Source: Putridiphycobacter roseus
GTDB lineage: Bacteria; Bacteroidota; Bacteroidia; Flavobacteriales_D; Crocinitomicaceae
DNA length: 64,000 bases
Assembly: GCF_003234935.1 (NCBI RefSeq)
Contig: NZ_QKSB01000003.1
Span: forward strand, 124,001 to 188,000
Direction of reading: 5' to 3'
The number at the start of each line of letters is the position of its first letter. Position 1 is the stretch's first letter. The notes below the pieces were generated by a model. The model was not told the origin of the DNA. It made no database searches and worked only from the letters and a program-made list of their open reading frames with translations. Positions 52,933 to 62,926 of this stretch are shown here, in pieces. The position numbers and the translations under genes were made by a program.

Positions 52933-53907
52933 ATGAAAATATTTGTATGGAGTGCTGCAATACTATTTTTAGGTGCGTTTACAAACAGTTGTGAATCAAA
53001 CAATGAAAATAAGTTGACGGATTTAACAAGTGATTCGCTTCTTGAAAGTCAAACAGCAATGAAAGCATTAGATTTAATGCAATCTAAATGTTTTGCTTGT
53101 CATGGCAGTGATGGCCATTTAGAAAATCGAATTGCGCCGCCTATGATTGCAATAAAAAAACATTACAAAAATGAACATACAACTTTGGAGCAATTCACCA
53201 ATGATATCAAAAGCTTTGTAAATAATCCGACCGAAGAAAATGTAAAAATGACTGGTGCTTTTAAGCGTTTTGGACTAATGCCTAAAATGAACTTTCCGGA
53301 AGAAGAACTCAACTTAATCTCGGCCTACCTCTATCATAACGAAATTAAAGAACCTGCTTGGTTTAAGGAGCATTATAAAAAAGAGCAGTCTAATAAATCT
53401 GCAACTGAGGAACCAGCAATACTAACACCATTAGAAAATGGCTTACAGTTGGCTTTGAAAGCAAAAAAAATATTGGGTAAGAATTTAATGGGCGCCATTA
53501 ATAAGCAAGGAAGTACTTATGCAGTTGAATTCTGTAATCTTAAAGCAAATTATTTAATCGACAGTATGTCAAATGCTTTAAATGCACACATAAAAAGAGT
53601 AAGCGATAAACCCAGAAATGCAAATGCACAAGCCAATGCAAAAGAAGCGGTAATAATTCAACAGTTCAAAAACACCTTAAAGGAAGGAAAAGCAATTACG
53701 GGTGTTTTAGCTGAAACAGAAAATTCAAAAATTGGTTATTATCCAATCTTAACCAATCAAATGTGTTTGCAATGTCATGGTGTTCCGAATACTCAAATTG
53801 AAGATAAAACGCTACGTAAAATAAATACTTTATATCCTACAGATAAAGCAGTCGGTTATGGTATTAATGAATTAAGAGGAATTTGGGTGGTAGAAATGGC
53901 GCAGTAA
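52933..53907 (+). CDS. Cytochrome c + DUF3365 haem protein
   Basis: A lipoprotein-like signal (FLGAFTNSC) precedes a cytochrome c domain with haem motif CFACHG (about residues 53-58) and a distal methionine (LMPKMNF). A DUF3365 domain follows (about 165-320), with a second haem motif CLQCHG and LRGIWVVEMAQ at the end. DUF3365 acts as a haem-containing sensor or redox module. Two haems are expected; the role is likely periplasmic electron transfer or redox sensing. Confidence 0.85.
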   Translation: MKIFVWSAAILFLGAFTNSCESNNENKLTDLTSDSLLESQTAMKALDLMQSKCFACHGSDGHLENRIAPPMIAIKKHYKNEHTTLEQFTNDIKSFVNNPTEENVKMTGAFKRFGLMPKMNFPEEELNLISAYLYHNEIKEPAWFKEHYKKEQSNKSATEEPAILTPLENGLQLALKAKKILGKNLMGAINKQGSTYAVEFCNLKANYLIDSMSNALNAHIKRVSDKPRNANAQANAKEAVIIQQFKNTLKEGKAITGVLAETENSKIGYYPILTNQMCLQCHGVPNTQIEDKTLRKINTLYPTDKAVGYGINELRGIWVVEMAQ

Positions 53908-53915
53908 AAAAATAG

Positions 53916-53959
53916 ATCCAAAAAAAAAAGACTACCGAAGTAGTCTTTTTTTTTTGGAT
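53916..53959. terminator. Bidirectional terminator, perfect 20-bp inverted repeat
   Basis: Arms 53916-53935 and 53940-53959 are perfectly complementary (gactac/gtagtc core, then A10/T10 and atcc/ggat) around CGAA. It lies between the convergent cytochrome and gltA genes and can serve both strands. Confidence 0.9.
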
Positions 53960-53969
53960 AATAAATTAA

Positions 53970-55253
53970 TTATCTATTTTCAATAGTTTTAAAAGGTCTA
54001 TCATTTTCACCAGTATAAATCTGACGAGGTCTTCCAATAGGTTCTTTTAATTCTCTCATTTCTTTCCATTGTGCAATCCAACCTGGTAAACGGCCTAAAG
54101 CAAACATTACAGTAAACATTTCCGTAGGAATTCCTAAAGCTCGGTATATAATACCAGAGTAAAAGTCAACATTTGGATATAATTTTCTATCTACAAAATA
54201 AGGATCAGATAAAGCTTCTTCTGCTAAACCTTTTGCAATGTCTAAAATTGGATCATCAATACCTAAATCATTCAATACTTCTTCTGCTGCAACTTTAATG
54301 ATTTTTGCTCTTGGATCAAAGTTTTTGTAAACTCTATGACCAAATCCCATTAAACGGAATGGATCTTCTTTATCTTTCGCTTTAGCCATGTACTTTTTCG
54401 TATCACCGCCATCTGCTTTAATTGCTTCTAACATTTCAATTACCGCTTGATTAGCACCACCATGTAATGGTCCCCATAAAGCACAAATACCAGCAGATAA
54501 AGAAGCAAATAATCCTGCATGTGATGAACCTACTAATCTCACTGTAGAAGTAGAACAATTTTGTTCATGATCTGCGTGTAAGATTAATAATTTATCTAAA
54601 GCATCAATTACTACTTGATTTTGAACGTACTCTTCATTTGGTTTTTTAAACATCATTTTTAAGATGTTTTCCACATAGCCTAATGAATTGTCACCATAAT
54701 TCAATGGTGTACCTTGGTTTTTTCTTAAAGCCCATGAAACCAATACTGGGAATTTCCCCATTATCTTTACAATGGCCTTATACATATCTTCTTCGCTGTT
54801 TACATTAACAGAAGAAGGATTAAAAGCAATAAGCGCACTAGTTAAAGAAGATAAAACGCCCATTGGGTGTGCAGACTTTGGAAAACCATCTAAAATTTTC
54901 TTTACATCTTCGTCTACATGAGACTCTCCTTTAATATCTGTATGAAATTTATGTAATTGTTCTTTGCTTGGTAATTCACCAAAAATCAACAAATAAGCAA
55001 CTTCTAAAAAGTCAGCACCTTCAGCTAACGATTCAATAGAGTACCCACGGTACCTCAATATTCCTTTTTCACCATCTAAAAAAGTAATGGAACTAGAACA
55101 TGATCCAGTATTTTTAAATCCTCTGTCTAATGTAATGACACCTGTTTCTCCTCTTAAGGAAGAAATGTCAATTCCTTTTTCGTTCTCTGTCCCTGTTACA
55201 ACTGGAAGTTCAATTGATTTCCCGGCAACTTCTAATTTTGCTATCTCGCTCAT
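53970..55253 (-). CDS. gltA: Citrate synthase
   Basis: A 427-residue hexameric-type citrate synthase. Active-site segments are present: LHADHEQNCSTSTVRLVGSS, WGPLHGGANQAVIEML (catalytic histidine) and MGFGHRVYKNFDPRAKIIKV (second histidine). It condenses acetyl-CoA with oxaloacetate. It is transcribed alone and ends at the bidirectional terminator. Confidence 0.97.
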   Translation of the reverse strand: MSEIAKLEVAGKSIELPVVTGTENEKGIDISSLRGETGVITLDRGFKNTGSCSSSITFLDGEKGILRYRGYSIESLAEGADFLEVAYLLIFGELPSKEQLHKFHTDIKGESHVDEDVKKILDGFPKSAHPMGVLSSLTSALIAFNPSSVNVNSEEDMYKAIVKIMGKFPVLVSWALRKNQGTPLNYGDNSLGYVENILKMMFKKPNEEYVQNQVVIDALDKLLILHADHEQNCSTSTVRLVGSSHAGLFASLSAGICALWGPLHGGANQAVIEMLEAIKADGGDTKKYMAKAKDKEDPFRLMGFGHRVYKNFDPRAKIIKVAAEEVLNDLGIDDPILDIAKGLAEEALSDPYFVDRKLYPNVDFYSGIIYRALGIPTEMFTVMFALGRLPGWIAQWKEMRELKEPIGRPRQIYTGENDRPFKTIENR

Positions 55254-55416
55254 TTGTCTATTTTCTGATATTTTTATAATTGTGTTATTTTAACCCCCTA
55301 AATATAGTAGAATTGACGAGAAAAACGACCATCAATTGCATTATTTTTATGCTAATTTTAAGTTATTTTAGTAAAACATGCTTATTTTGTTTGAATTATC
55401 ACCTAATTGTAACAAA

Positions 55417-56043
55417 ATGTTGATTCACGCACTAAATATTGGCCAAAAAAAACTCGTGGAATGGCGAGGAAAAAAAATATATACTGGTATTTTTAAATCT
55501 CCAGTAACGCACCCTATTATTCTGGGATTTAATGATGTGGTAGGAGATGATGTGGTGGATAGAAAATACCATGGTGGGATAGACAAAGCATGTTATGCTT
55601 ATAGTAAAGAAGCTTATGGATTTTGGCAAAAAAAATATCCGGCACATACTTTGGAAAATGGTTTTTTTGGAGAAAATATTACCATAGAAGGCTTAGATGA
55701 ATCGAAGATGAAAATTGGAGACAGATTTGAGATTGGTACGGCCATTATTGAAGTTTCCCAACCGCGACAACCTTGTTTTAAATTAGGTATTCGATTTGGC
55801 TCTCAAAAAATATTAAAACCATTTATCCAAGCTCCTTATCCTGGTGCTTATTTTAGAGTTATTCAGTCCGGCACCATTCACATGGGACATCAATTCAAAC
55901 TAATTCAATCCTTCGAATCGGAACCTACCTTATTAGAAGTGTATCAAGTCATTTATCACACTACTACTTCTGCAGCACTTCAAAAAAAGGTGCTGCAGTC
56001 AAAATATTTAGCGCAATCCGCTAAGGATAGTATTAAAATTTAA
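55417..56043 (+). CDS. MOSC-domain protein
   Basis: Starting at 55417 (MLIHALNIGQKKLVEWRGKK) fits the family start better than the ATG 13 codons earlier. The MOSC core is clear: HGGIDKACYAYSKEAYGFWQ, GFFGENITIEGLDE and the conserved cysteine in SQPRQPCFKLGIR. MOSC proteins of the YiiM type handle molybdenum-cofactor-bound sulfur or reduce N-hydroxylated compounds. It overlaps the convergent dehydrogenase gene by 4 bp. Confidence 0.9.
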   Translation: MLIHALNIGQKKLVEWRGKKIYTGIFKSPVTHPIILGFNDVVGDDVVDRKYHGGIDKACYAYSKEAYGFWQKKYPAHTLENGFFGENITIEGLDESKMKIGDRFEIGTAIIEVSQPRQPCFKLGIRFGSQKILKPFIQAPYPGAYFRVIQSGTIHMGHQFKLIQSFESEPTLLEVYQVIYHTTTSAALQKKVLQSKYLAQSAKDSIKI

Positions 56044-58040
56044 TAAGCAATTAACTTTAATAATTTTTCTTCAAATCTTTGCTTTGGTAAAAAGTTAATT
56101 TCTAAATCACCATCAAAGGGAATTGGGGTATCTAAACTACCTTCTCGCATTAAAGGTGCATCTAATTGGTCAAAGCAGTTTTCGGCAATTAATGCTACCA
56201 GTTCCCCTCCTATTCCACCAGTCAAACAGTCTTCATGTAAGACAATAACTCGACCTGTTTTATTTACTGACTTATAGATGGTTTCCATATCCAAAGGCAA
56301 TAAAGTTCTTAAATCTACAATATCAATATTTAGCTGGTGTTCTTCCGCAATATGCTTTGCCCAATGTACCCCCATTCCGTAAGTAATCACTGTAGCATCC
56401 TCTCCTACTTGAACCATATTCGCTTTTCCTATTTCTATGGTATAATACTCATTTGGCACTTGCTCTTTAATACTTCTATATAACCCTTTATGCTCAAAGA
56501 ACATCACAGGATTTGGATCTTCAATAGCGGCAGCTAACAATCCTTTTGCTTCCGTTGGAGAAGAAGGATACACAATTTTCAAACCTGGTGTATGTGTAAA
56601 CCAAGCTTCATTGCTTTGTGAATGAAATGGACCAGCAGCACTTCCTGCCCCAGTTGGCATTCTTACCACTACATCAGCATTTTCGCCCCAACGGTAATGT
56701 AGTTTGGCTAAGTTATTTACAATTTGATTAAATCCAACCGTAACAAAATCTGCAAATTGCATTTCCATTACTGCTTTCATACCACTTATAGACAAACCTA
56801 AAGCAGCACCAATGATTGCGGACTCACAAATGGGCGTGTTACGCACTCTATCTTTACCAAATTGCGCAACAAAACCTTCTGTTATTTTAAAAACACCACC
56901 ATATTCAGCAACATCTTGCCCCATAATGATCAAGTTGTCATATTTCTCCATAGATTGTCTTAGACCATCCGAAATGGCATCAACAAATCTTTTTTCACTT
57001 GTATTATCAAAATCAGGTGCCGTATAGGTGGGTATATAAGGAGCATATACATCATTTATTTCATAAGCAGTATCCACCGAAACATTTGGTTCTGCATAAG
57101 CAATCTCTAATTCTGAATTAATTTCTTTTTTAAATCGATCAATATAGTCAGCCTCCATGGCATCCGTCAATAACCCAATACTTTTTAAATACGCCGTATA
57201 GTTATCTACAGGATCTTTCAATTTCCATTCTTCTTGCAATCCTTCTGGATAATATTTAGTTCCCGAAGCTTCTTCGTGCCCACGCATTCTGAAACTCACA
57301 CATTCTAATAAGAATGGTCTTGGTTTTTCTCTTAAAGAGGCAGCAATTTCTTGCACTGCGTGATAGACTTCTAAGATATTATTGCCATCAATTTGAAAAG
57401 CATCCATGCCATAGCCTATCCCTTTATCAATAAAGTTTTTACATCTAAACTGTTCATTAGAAGGTGTCGAAAGTCCCCATTGGTTGTTCTCTACTACAAA
57501 TATGATAGGTAAATCCCAAACAGAAGCGACATTAAGGGCTTCGTGAAAATCACCTTCACTTGCACCACCATCTCCAGTAAAAGCCATGGTTACTTTTTTG
57601 TTATCCTTTAACTTATTTGCTAATGCAATACCATCTCCGATTGCCAATTGTGGCCCTAAGTGAGAGATCATTCCCACCAAATGGTGTTCTTTGGAGCCAA
57701 AATGAAAAGAACGGTCTCTTCCCTTTGTAAAACCTTTCATTTTTCCTTGGAACTGTGCAAAAAGGCGGTGTAATGGAATATTTCTACTGGTGAAAACACC
57801 TAAATTACGGTGCATAGGAAGAATATACTCACCATCATCAAGTCCTAGCGTTGTCCCAACAGAAATAGCTTCTTGTCCCCAACCAGAAAACCATTTAGAA
57901 ATTTTACCTTGTCTAAGCAAAATCAGCATTTTCTCTTCTATTAATCTTGGTTTCAAAATGTTTTCGTAAATGGAAAGTAATTCTTGATCAGACAATGACT
58001 TCCTGTCGAATTTAATTGCTTGCTTTGTTTTTGATGACAT
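56040..58040 (-). CDS. 2-oxoacid dehydrogenase E1, fused alpha and beta subunits
   Basis: This 666-residue protein joins the E1 alpha part (about 1-330, thiamine-diphosphate motif GDGGASEGDFHEALNVASVW, then NNQWG) to the E1 beta part (about 340-666, GAALGLSISGMKAVMEMQFA). Fusion of the two is common in Bacteroidota for the branched-chain or pyruvate dehydrogenase complex. It decarboxylates the 2-oxoacid and passes the acyl group to E2. E2 and E3 are not in the window. TAATTTTG (58059-58066, minus) is a possible promoter box. Confidence 0.93.
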   Translation of the reverse strand: MSSKTKQAIKFDRKSLSDQELLSIYENILKPRLIEEKMLILLRQGKISKWFSGWGQEAISVGTTLGLDDGEYILPMHRNLGVFTSRNIPLHRLFAQFQGKMKGFTKGRDRSFHFGSKEHHLVGMISHLGPQLAIGDGIALANKLKDNKKVTMAFTGDGGASEGDFHEALNVASVWDLPIIFVVENNQWGLSTPSNEQFRCKNFIDKGIGYGMDAFQIDGNNILEVYHAVQEIAASLREKPRPFLLECVSFRMRGHEEASGTKYYPEGLQEEWKLKDPVDNYTAYLKSIGLLTDAMEADYIDRFKKEINSELEIAYAEPNVSVDTAYEINDVYAPYIPTYTAPDFDNTSEKRFVDAISDGLRQSMEKYDNLIIMGQDVAEYGGVFKITEGFVAQFGKDRVRNTPICESAIIGAALGLSISGMKAVMEMQFADFVTVGFNQIVNNLAKLHYRWGENADVVVRMPTGAGSAAGPFHSQSNEAWFTHTPGLKIVYPSSPTEAKGLLAAAIEDPNPVMFFEHKGLYRSIKEQVPNEYYTIEIGKANMVQVGEDATVITYGMGVHWAKHIAEEHQLNIDIVDLRTLLPLDMETIYKSVNKTGRVIVLHEDCLTGGIGGELVALIAENCFDQLDAPLMREGSLDTPIPFDGDLEINFLPKQRFEEKLLKLIAY

Positions 58041-58135
58041 TTAAATATATTTATAATTCAAAATTATCATTTATTTTAACTTGAATAAAGCTTTCCTATT
58101 TTTGTTTTCATTAGTTTTGAAAAAAATTAACCATT

Positions 58136-58540
58136 ATGCATCCTGAAGTAGAAAAATTAATCGATCATTCTTTTGAATATGCCCAAGAATTACTCGTAGA
58201 TACCAAAGAATTCTATCCTTTTGGTGCTTTTATTGATACTATTGGAAATGTACATCCGCTAGAGTTTGAATTTGACGCTAAAAATATGCCAAAAGTTGGG
58301 GCAGTTTTAGAATCATTAAGTAAATACTGTGAAACAGAAATGAGTGAAAACAAAATGAAAGGATATGCCTTAACTTTTGAATCCATCATTAAATTAGATG
58401 AAAACTCTAAAGAAAAAACATGTATTACTTTAAAAATTAAGCACAGCGAAGAAAACGATATCCCTGATTTCTATCAAGCTTTTGAAATCAATGAAGCAGG
58501 AGAAGTAGATTTTGAACCTGTTTTTGGGGTGAAAAAGTAA
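58136..58540 (+). CDS. Hypothetical protein (134 aa)
   Basis: A small acidic soluble protein (MHPEVEKLIDHSFEYAQELL) with no signal peptide and no known domain. A TATTTTTG promoter box lies at 58097-58104. It is convergent with, and only 2 bp from, the end of the next gene. Function unknown. Confidence 0.7.
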   Translation: MHPEVEKLIDHSFEYAQELLVDTKEFYPFGAFIDTIGNVHPLEFEFDAKNMPKVGAVLESLSKYCETEMSENKMKGYALTFESIIKLDENSKEKTCITLKIKHSEENDIPDFYQAFEINEAGEVDFEPVFGVKK

Positions 58541-58541
58541 G

Positions 58542-60167
58542 TTACTTTAGTAAAGCATTAATTACCGTCTCTATTGCTTCTTCACTAATATCTTCCAACA
58601 TTTCTTGTTCAATAATAGTTTGAATGTCACTGTTTGAATTTAATTCAGTAAGCATCATTTCTTCTATTAATTTTTCAACAATAACCCTTAACGAGTTTTT
58701 GTCCGCATCTTTCATTTTAATGGACAAGCTACTTTTACTTTTATTGAATTCAAAAACAACGTCCTGTACCACCTTAACCGTCTTGTTAAAATCTTCATCT
58801 GTTGACATATCCCCCAATAAATTATTGTTCATATAAAACCCAATTGGATTAATGGTTAACTGAGTTTTTAATGCAGCTATGGAGACCGCGTTATTGGCTT
58901 CGATTTTTTCAATCCAAGCCCTAGAATTACTTAAAATTAAATATTTATTTTGGATAGTAGCAAACATTTCTTCACGAGAGCTCAGTAAACTGTCTGTTAA
59001 TACTTTTTGCATCACTAAACGCGCAACCACCGTATCTTTTATTTCCACAACCATGCCATATCTCGCATTTAAATCTTGCAGGTCATTGATGTTGTCTTCT
59101 TGTTTTACCTTTTCAACTTCATCTAAGATAAATAATGTTTTTCCAGTGGAAAAAGCAGCAATATCTTCCTTACTAATCCCTTTATCGTTTAAAGATTTAG
59201 CTACTTCATGTGAATAAGATTCCCATTGGGTAATATCCATCATTTTAGCAAACTTATCCGAGTCCATATTCAATGCTAAAGCCATTGCTGGATTTGCAGA
59301 ATAACCAAATGTTAACATTTCTGGATCTATCCCCTCCTCTTTAAACATCTCCATATATGCTGTTAAACTATCGGAAAGTAAATGATCATTTTCAAGCTGA
59401 ATCCTACCATTTTCAAAATTCAAGACCGTTTCAAAAGTAGAACCGAGTAAAAACAATGCCATTTGTTTTTTATATTTAATTGGAAAAAATCTGATTTCTT
59501 TCACCATATCGTAAGCATTTTGACCGTGTAAATACATGCGAACATCTCCTGGTTTATCCATAAATGCTCTGTAATTTGGCTCAATGTCTCCTTTACCCAC
59601 TTCTCCCATCAATCCAACGATTTTGATAGCGGCTTTTTTAGAGGAAATACCACTGGAAGACAAAATATTATCTAAGGTAATAGGAATATTACTGATGATG
59701 GCCATTTGCGCATCCCAAACCACTAGGTAATTATCGGCTTCCTTTCTAAAATAAAACACGCCGTCCTTCTCTTGTACTTCAGCACTTAATTCCGTTTCTA
59801 CTAATTTTTTGAATTTTGCCGCATTCTTTAAAGCGACAAAAGCATAAGCCTGTGGAAACGATCCCTCTCCTTTAGCAATCACTAATTGCACTTGCGCTTT
59901 ATTGTTTATACCTGTTTTTTCTTCTTGCATAAAAAAAGAAGCAATGGTCTGTTGAACAAAAGGCAAAGCCCCATCTTCTAGTCCTGCTTTTTCGATAATA
60001 TTTTCTGGCACAAATGTCCCCATCAAAAAAGGAGATTCCAACTTTCCAATAATAGCAGCCACCTTATCTTTATGTGCTAGCTCTTTCTTACAAGAAACAA
60101 AAAAAACACTGCCCACTAAAAATATAACCACCCCTAACTTACTCCACTTATTTTTACTTCGAAACAT
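58542..60167 (-). CDS. DUF4836-like lipoprotein
   Basis: A lipoprotein signal (VVIFLVGSVFFVSC) precedes a 520-residue region like the Bacteroidota DUF4836 family: repeated AIIGKLESPFLMGTFVPEN and ALNMDSDKF-type segments of mixed alpha/beta. These are envelope proteins of unknown role. The gene lies between two hypothetical genes on the opposite strand. Confidence 0.75.
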   Translation of the reverse strand: MFRSKNKWSKLGVVIFLVGSVFFVSCKKELAHKDKVAAIIGKLESPFLMGTFVPENIIEKAGLEDGALPFVQQTIASFFMQEEKTGINNKAQVQLVIAKGEGSFPQAYAFVALKNAAKFKKLVETELSAEVQEKDGVFYFRKEADNYLVVWDAQMAIISNIPITLDNILSSSGISSKKAAIKIVGLMGEVGKGDIEPNYRAFMDKPGDVRMYLHGQNAYDMVKEIRFFPIKYKKQMALFLLGSTFETVLNFENGRIQLENDHLLSDSLTAYMEMFKEEGIDPEMLTFGYSANPAMALALNMDSDKFAKMMDITQWESYSHEVAKSLNDKGISKEDIAAFSTGKTLFILDEVEKVKQEDNINDLQDLNARYGMVVEIKDTVVARLVMQKVLTDSLLSSREEMFATIQNKYLILSNSRAWIEKIEANNAVSIAALKTQLTINPIGFYMNNNLLGDMSTDEDFNKTVKVVQDVVFEFNKSKSSLSIKMKDADKNSLRVIVEKLIEEMMLTELNSNSDIQTIIEQEMLEDISEEAIETVINALLK

Positions 60168-60201
60168 AACTACTATTGTTGTTTTTTGTAAAATTAGAAA
60201 T

Positions 60202-60209
60202 TATCTTTG
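60202..60209 (+). promoter_or_regulatory. Promoter box abutting a start codon
   Basis: TATCTTTG lies only 4 bp before the ATG at 60214, so a transcript from it would be almost leaderless. TTG at 60186-60188 is too close for a standard -33. Confidence 0.45.
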
Positions 60210-60213
60210 AACC

Positions 60214-60786
60214 ATGCATACAATTGAACCATATTATAACTGGAGGGGACTATATATTGCGGATGAAGACGAGCGTTCTCCCTTTTTTGGACGTATTTAC
60301 AGTGAATTTGAATTTACAGATTCAATTTACAACTATGTTATACATCCTCAGTGGGATAATATTGGCTCTCCTTCCTTGTATATTAAAATATTATATGCAG
60401 ATTATGAAGAAGGTTATTGCATTCTTGAATTAATGGGAGAATGGAATGATGCCATTGAAAACGATATCATGACCTTGAAAAGGGATGTTGTGGAATTACT
60501 AATGATGGAGGGTATTCATAAGTTTATTTTAATCGGAGAAAACATTTTAAATTTCCATGCTTCTGATGACTGTTATTACGAAGAATGGTTTGATGAAGTG
60601 GAAGACGAAGATGGATGGATTGCTTTTGTAAACTTTAGAACACACGTCATTGAAGAATTCAAAGCCGAAAATATTGATTATTTTGTTGTGTCTGAAGGGG
60701 AATTAGAAGACGTTGCATGGAGAACACAAACCCCACAACAGTTCTTTCAAAGTATCAGTCAATATGTTATGAAAAGATTGGCTTAA
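60214..60786 (+). CDS. Hypothetical acidic protein (190 aa)
   Basis: A soluble, strongly acidic protein (DDCYYEEWFDEVEDEDGW) rich in tyrosine and tryptophan. No known domain. A near-leaderless start is suggested by the promoter box at 60202-60209. It overlaps the convergent gene 60783-61580 by 4 bp. Confidence 0.7.
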   Translation: MHTIEPYYNWRGLYIADEDERSPFFGRIYSEFEFTDSIYNYVIHPQWDNIGSPSLYIKILYADYEEGYCILELMGEWNDAIENDIMTLKRDVVELLMMEGIHKFILIGENILNFHASDDCYYEEWFDEVEDEDGWIAFVNFRTHVIEEFKAENIDYFVVSEGELEDVAWRTQTPQQFFQSISQYVMKRLA

Positions 60787-61580
60787 ATTTTATCCAATAT
60801 CTCTTTCAGTTGTATTAACTCAAAAGCACTTGCATTGTTTTTTATTCTTTTCAATATATCTGCTTTTTCTGGGTCCTTAGTTGACTTATAGACTAAATAA
60901 TATCTTCCTTTACTCAATCCATTTTTAATGGCTTCCTTATTTAAACAAACAATGGCTTGGTTAAAATTGTTTAATGTTTTTTGAATCATGGCTGTACTTG
61001 CGGTAAAATCAATGGCATTAAACACAGTATAACTACTTCCTGATCTAAATAAATCTAAACGAATATTACTGATAATGGTCGGAAAATCTTGTGGTGTTAA
61101 TACTGTTTTATGACTAAAGCTTGCCAATCTTTTGTGCTTAGCAAATAATTGAAACTCTTTTTTAAAGGAAATGGCTTTTGTTACATTTAATTGGTTGTCT
61201 CTTATTTCTCCTCCAATATACTTACTAAACAATACTGCCCTATTTATTGGTTTTTCAAGATGAATAATTTCACCATAAAGGAGCAAACCTCCTTTTTTCA
61301 GTATCAATTTGTCCAATATTTTTTTTGCATATGGCGCATCAAATAAATCCATGGTGGTTTCTCCATTAATAATTTTATTGACATCATTTTGCAATAAATT
61401 TAAACTTCTTTTAATGGCATTTCTAGCTTGTGGTTTTAACAATTTTAATGCAAAGTTTAATTTAGAAATAGAATAATCAAAAGAAGGAACTCCAGCAGCA
61501 TTCATTAAAATACCGACTGCAATTTGTTCTTTAGAAAGCCGATTTGTTTTAATATAAATTATTGAAAAAAAGTGTGCCAT
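60783..61580 (-). CDS. Hypothetical protein (265 aa)
   Basis: A soluble helical protein (MAHFFSIIYIKTNRLSKEQI). I recognise no family, though the start recalls DUF3037-like proteins that sit beside kinase-like partners. It follows the gene at 61594-62193 by 13 bp and is likely co-transcribed with it and pcm. Confidence 0.65.
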   Translation of the reverse strand: MAHFFSIIYIKTNRLSKEQIAVGILMNAAGVPSFDYSISKLNFALKLLKPQARNAIKRSLNLLQNDVNKIINGETTMDLFDAPYAKKILDKLILKKGGLLLYGEIIHLEKPINRAVLFSKYIGGEIRDNQLNVTKAISFKKEFQLFAKHKRLASFSHKTVLTPQDFPTIISNIRLDLFRSGSSYTVFNAIDFTASTAMIQKTLNNFNQAIVCLNKEAIKNGLSKGRYYLVYKSTKDPEKADILKRIKNNASAFELIQLKEILDKI

Positions 61581-61593
61581 TTGTTGTCTTTAT

Positions 61594-62193
61594 TTATTGT
61601 GCATATAGTTTTTCATACCAACTAGGTACCCCATAATTCAAGTGGTGTTTTTTTACCCAAAAAAGATAATACGTTTTTAATCTATTTAAAAATGGCGCAT
61701 TTAACAAAATCTTAAATCGCTCATTTAAAACTAAAAGATTACCATCACTTAAAGTATTAATTAATGTATTGGAATACCTTTTTATATAAGTTTCTTGTAT
61801 ATTCCCCATGCATTCCACCGTTTTTAAATCAAAAATTAAGGTTTGCTTTTTCCCCCATTCCACACCAATATCCAGACAGGTTTCTTCTCCTATAACGCCT
61901 TGTAATTTTTGAATTAAAAACAATTCTTTTAAGTTCATTAAGTCTTGTTGGGCAAATTTAAATCGAGGTGTTTCATCAATCCATTCCACAGCTGACGGCA
62001 TATTAACCAGTAATACGGGTGCTGTCTTTCGAAAAGAATAAACCGTCAATAGGCTGTTAATTTTTAATTGTTTTAGCAATTGGTAAATCAATAAATCAAC
62101 AGGGTTAAAGTTGCTAGCAATAGTAAATTCTTCCGCATGAGTATCTAACGCTAAGCTTTCTTTTTGCCAACTTAATTCAACCGATTGGAACAT
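61594..62193 (-). CDS. Hypothetical protein (199 aa)
   Basis: A soluble protein without recognised domain (MFQSVELSWQKESLALDTHA). Its ATG directly follows the pcm stop, and the next gene begins 13 bp later, so pcm, this gene and 60783-61580 look like one operon. Confidence 0.65.
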   Translation of the reverse strand: MFQSVELSWQKESLALDTHAEEFTIASNFNPVDLLIYQLLKQLKINSLLTVYSFRKTAPVLLVNMPSAVEWIDETPRFKFAQQDLMNLKELFLIQKLQGVIGEETCLDIGVEWGKKQTLIFDLKTVECMGNIQETYIKRYSNTLINTLSDGNLLVLNERFKILLNAPFLNRLKTYYLFWVKKHHLNYGVPSWYEKLYAQ

Positions 62194-62838
62194 TTACTTT
62201 GCCGTATTTTTTAACATAGGTACAAAACTAAACACCCCTTCTCTAGTTTGCTTTATTTCACCTTCAGACGACTTTGTAATCAGTATCATTTCTTGCTGGC
62301 TTCCTTCACCAACAGGAATAATCAATTTACCATTAGGTTTTAATTGCTCGACTAATTTTTGAGGAATATAAGGTGCACCACAGGTAACAATTATTTTATC
62401 GAAAGGAGCAAAACTCTCCCAACCTTCATAACCATCTCCATATTTTAACTTGGGACTATAACCTAACTTTGGTAATAAATGTCTGGTTTTTAAAAACAGT
62501 TCTTTTTGTCTTTCTATGGAAAAAACCTTTGCCCCTAATTCACATAAAATAGCAGTTTGAAACCCGGACCCTGTCCCAATTTCAAGTACCTTATCTCCTT
62601 TGGAAATTTCAAGCATGGTAGATTGAAATGCAACCGTGTAAGGATGTGAGATGGTTTGATCGGCACCAATTTGAAAAGCCATATTGGTGTATGCTTGTTC
62701 GGTAAAAGCTTTATCCAGAAAAAAATGCCTAGGAACCACCATAAATGCTTCTAGTACTTCTTTATTCTGAATCCCTTTATTTTGGAGGGTTTCGACCAAT
62801 TGCTTCCGCATGCCTTTGTGTTTGTAAGAGTCTTCCAT
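62194..62838 (-). CDS. pcm: Protein-L-isoaspartate O-methyltransferase
   Basis: A 214-residue methyltransferase with the PCMT start VPRHFFLDKAFTEQAYTNMA, the substrate-handling TISHPYTVAFQSTML and the S-adenosylmethionine motif VLEIGTGSGFQTAIL. It begins repair of isoaspartyl damage in proteins. First gene of an apparent three-gene operon with two unknown genes. Confidence 0.93.
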   Translation of the reverse strand: MEDSYKHKGMRKQLVETLQNKGIQNKEVLEAFMVVPRHFFLDKAFTEQAYTNMAFQIGADQTISHPYTVAFQSTMLEISKGDKVLEIGTGSGFQTAILCELGAKVFSIERQKELFLKTRHLLPKLGYSPKLKYGDGYEGWESFAPFDKIIVTCGAPYIPQKLVEQLKPNGKLIIPVGEGSQQEMILITKSSEGEIKQTREGVFSFVPMLKNTAK

Positions 62839-62926
62839 ATTGCAGTCTCAAAAATAGGTATGTTCCCTAATTATCTAGCAATAATACGGTCAATTTAATT
62901 AACGGAATAATGTTTAAATATATTAC

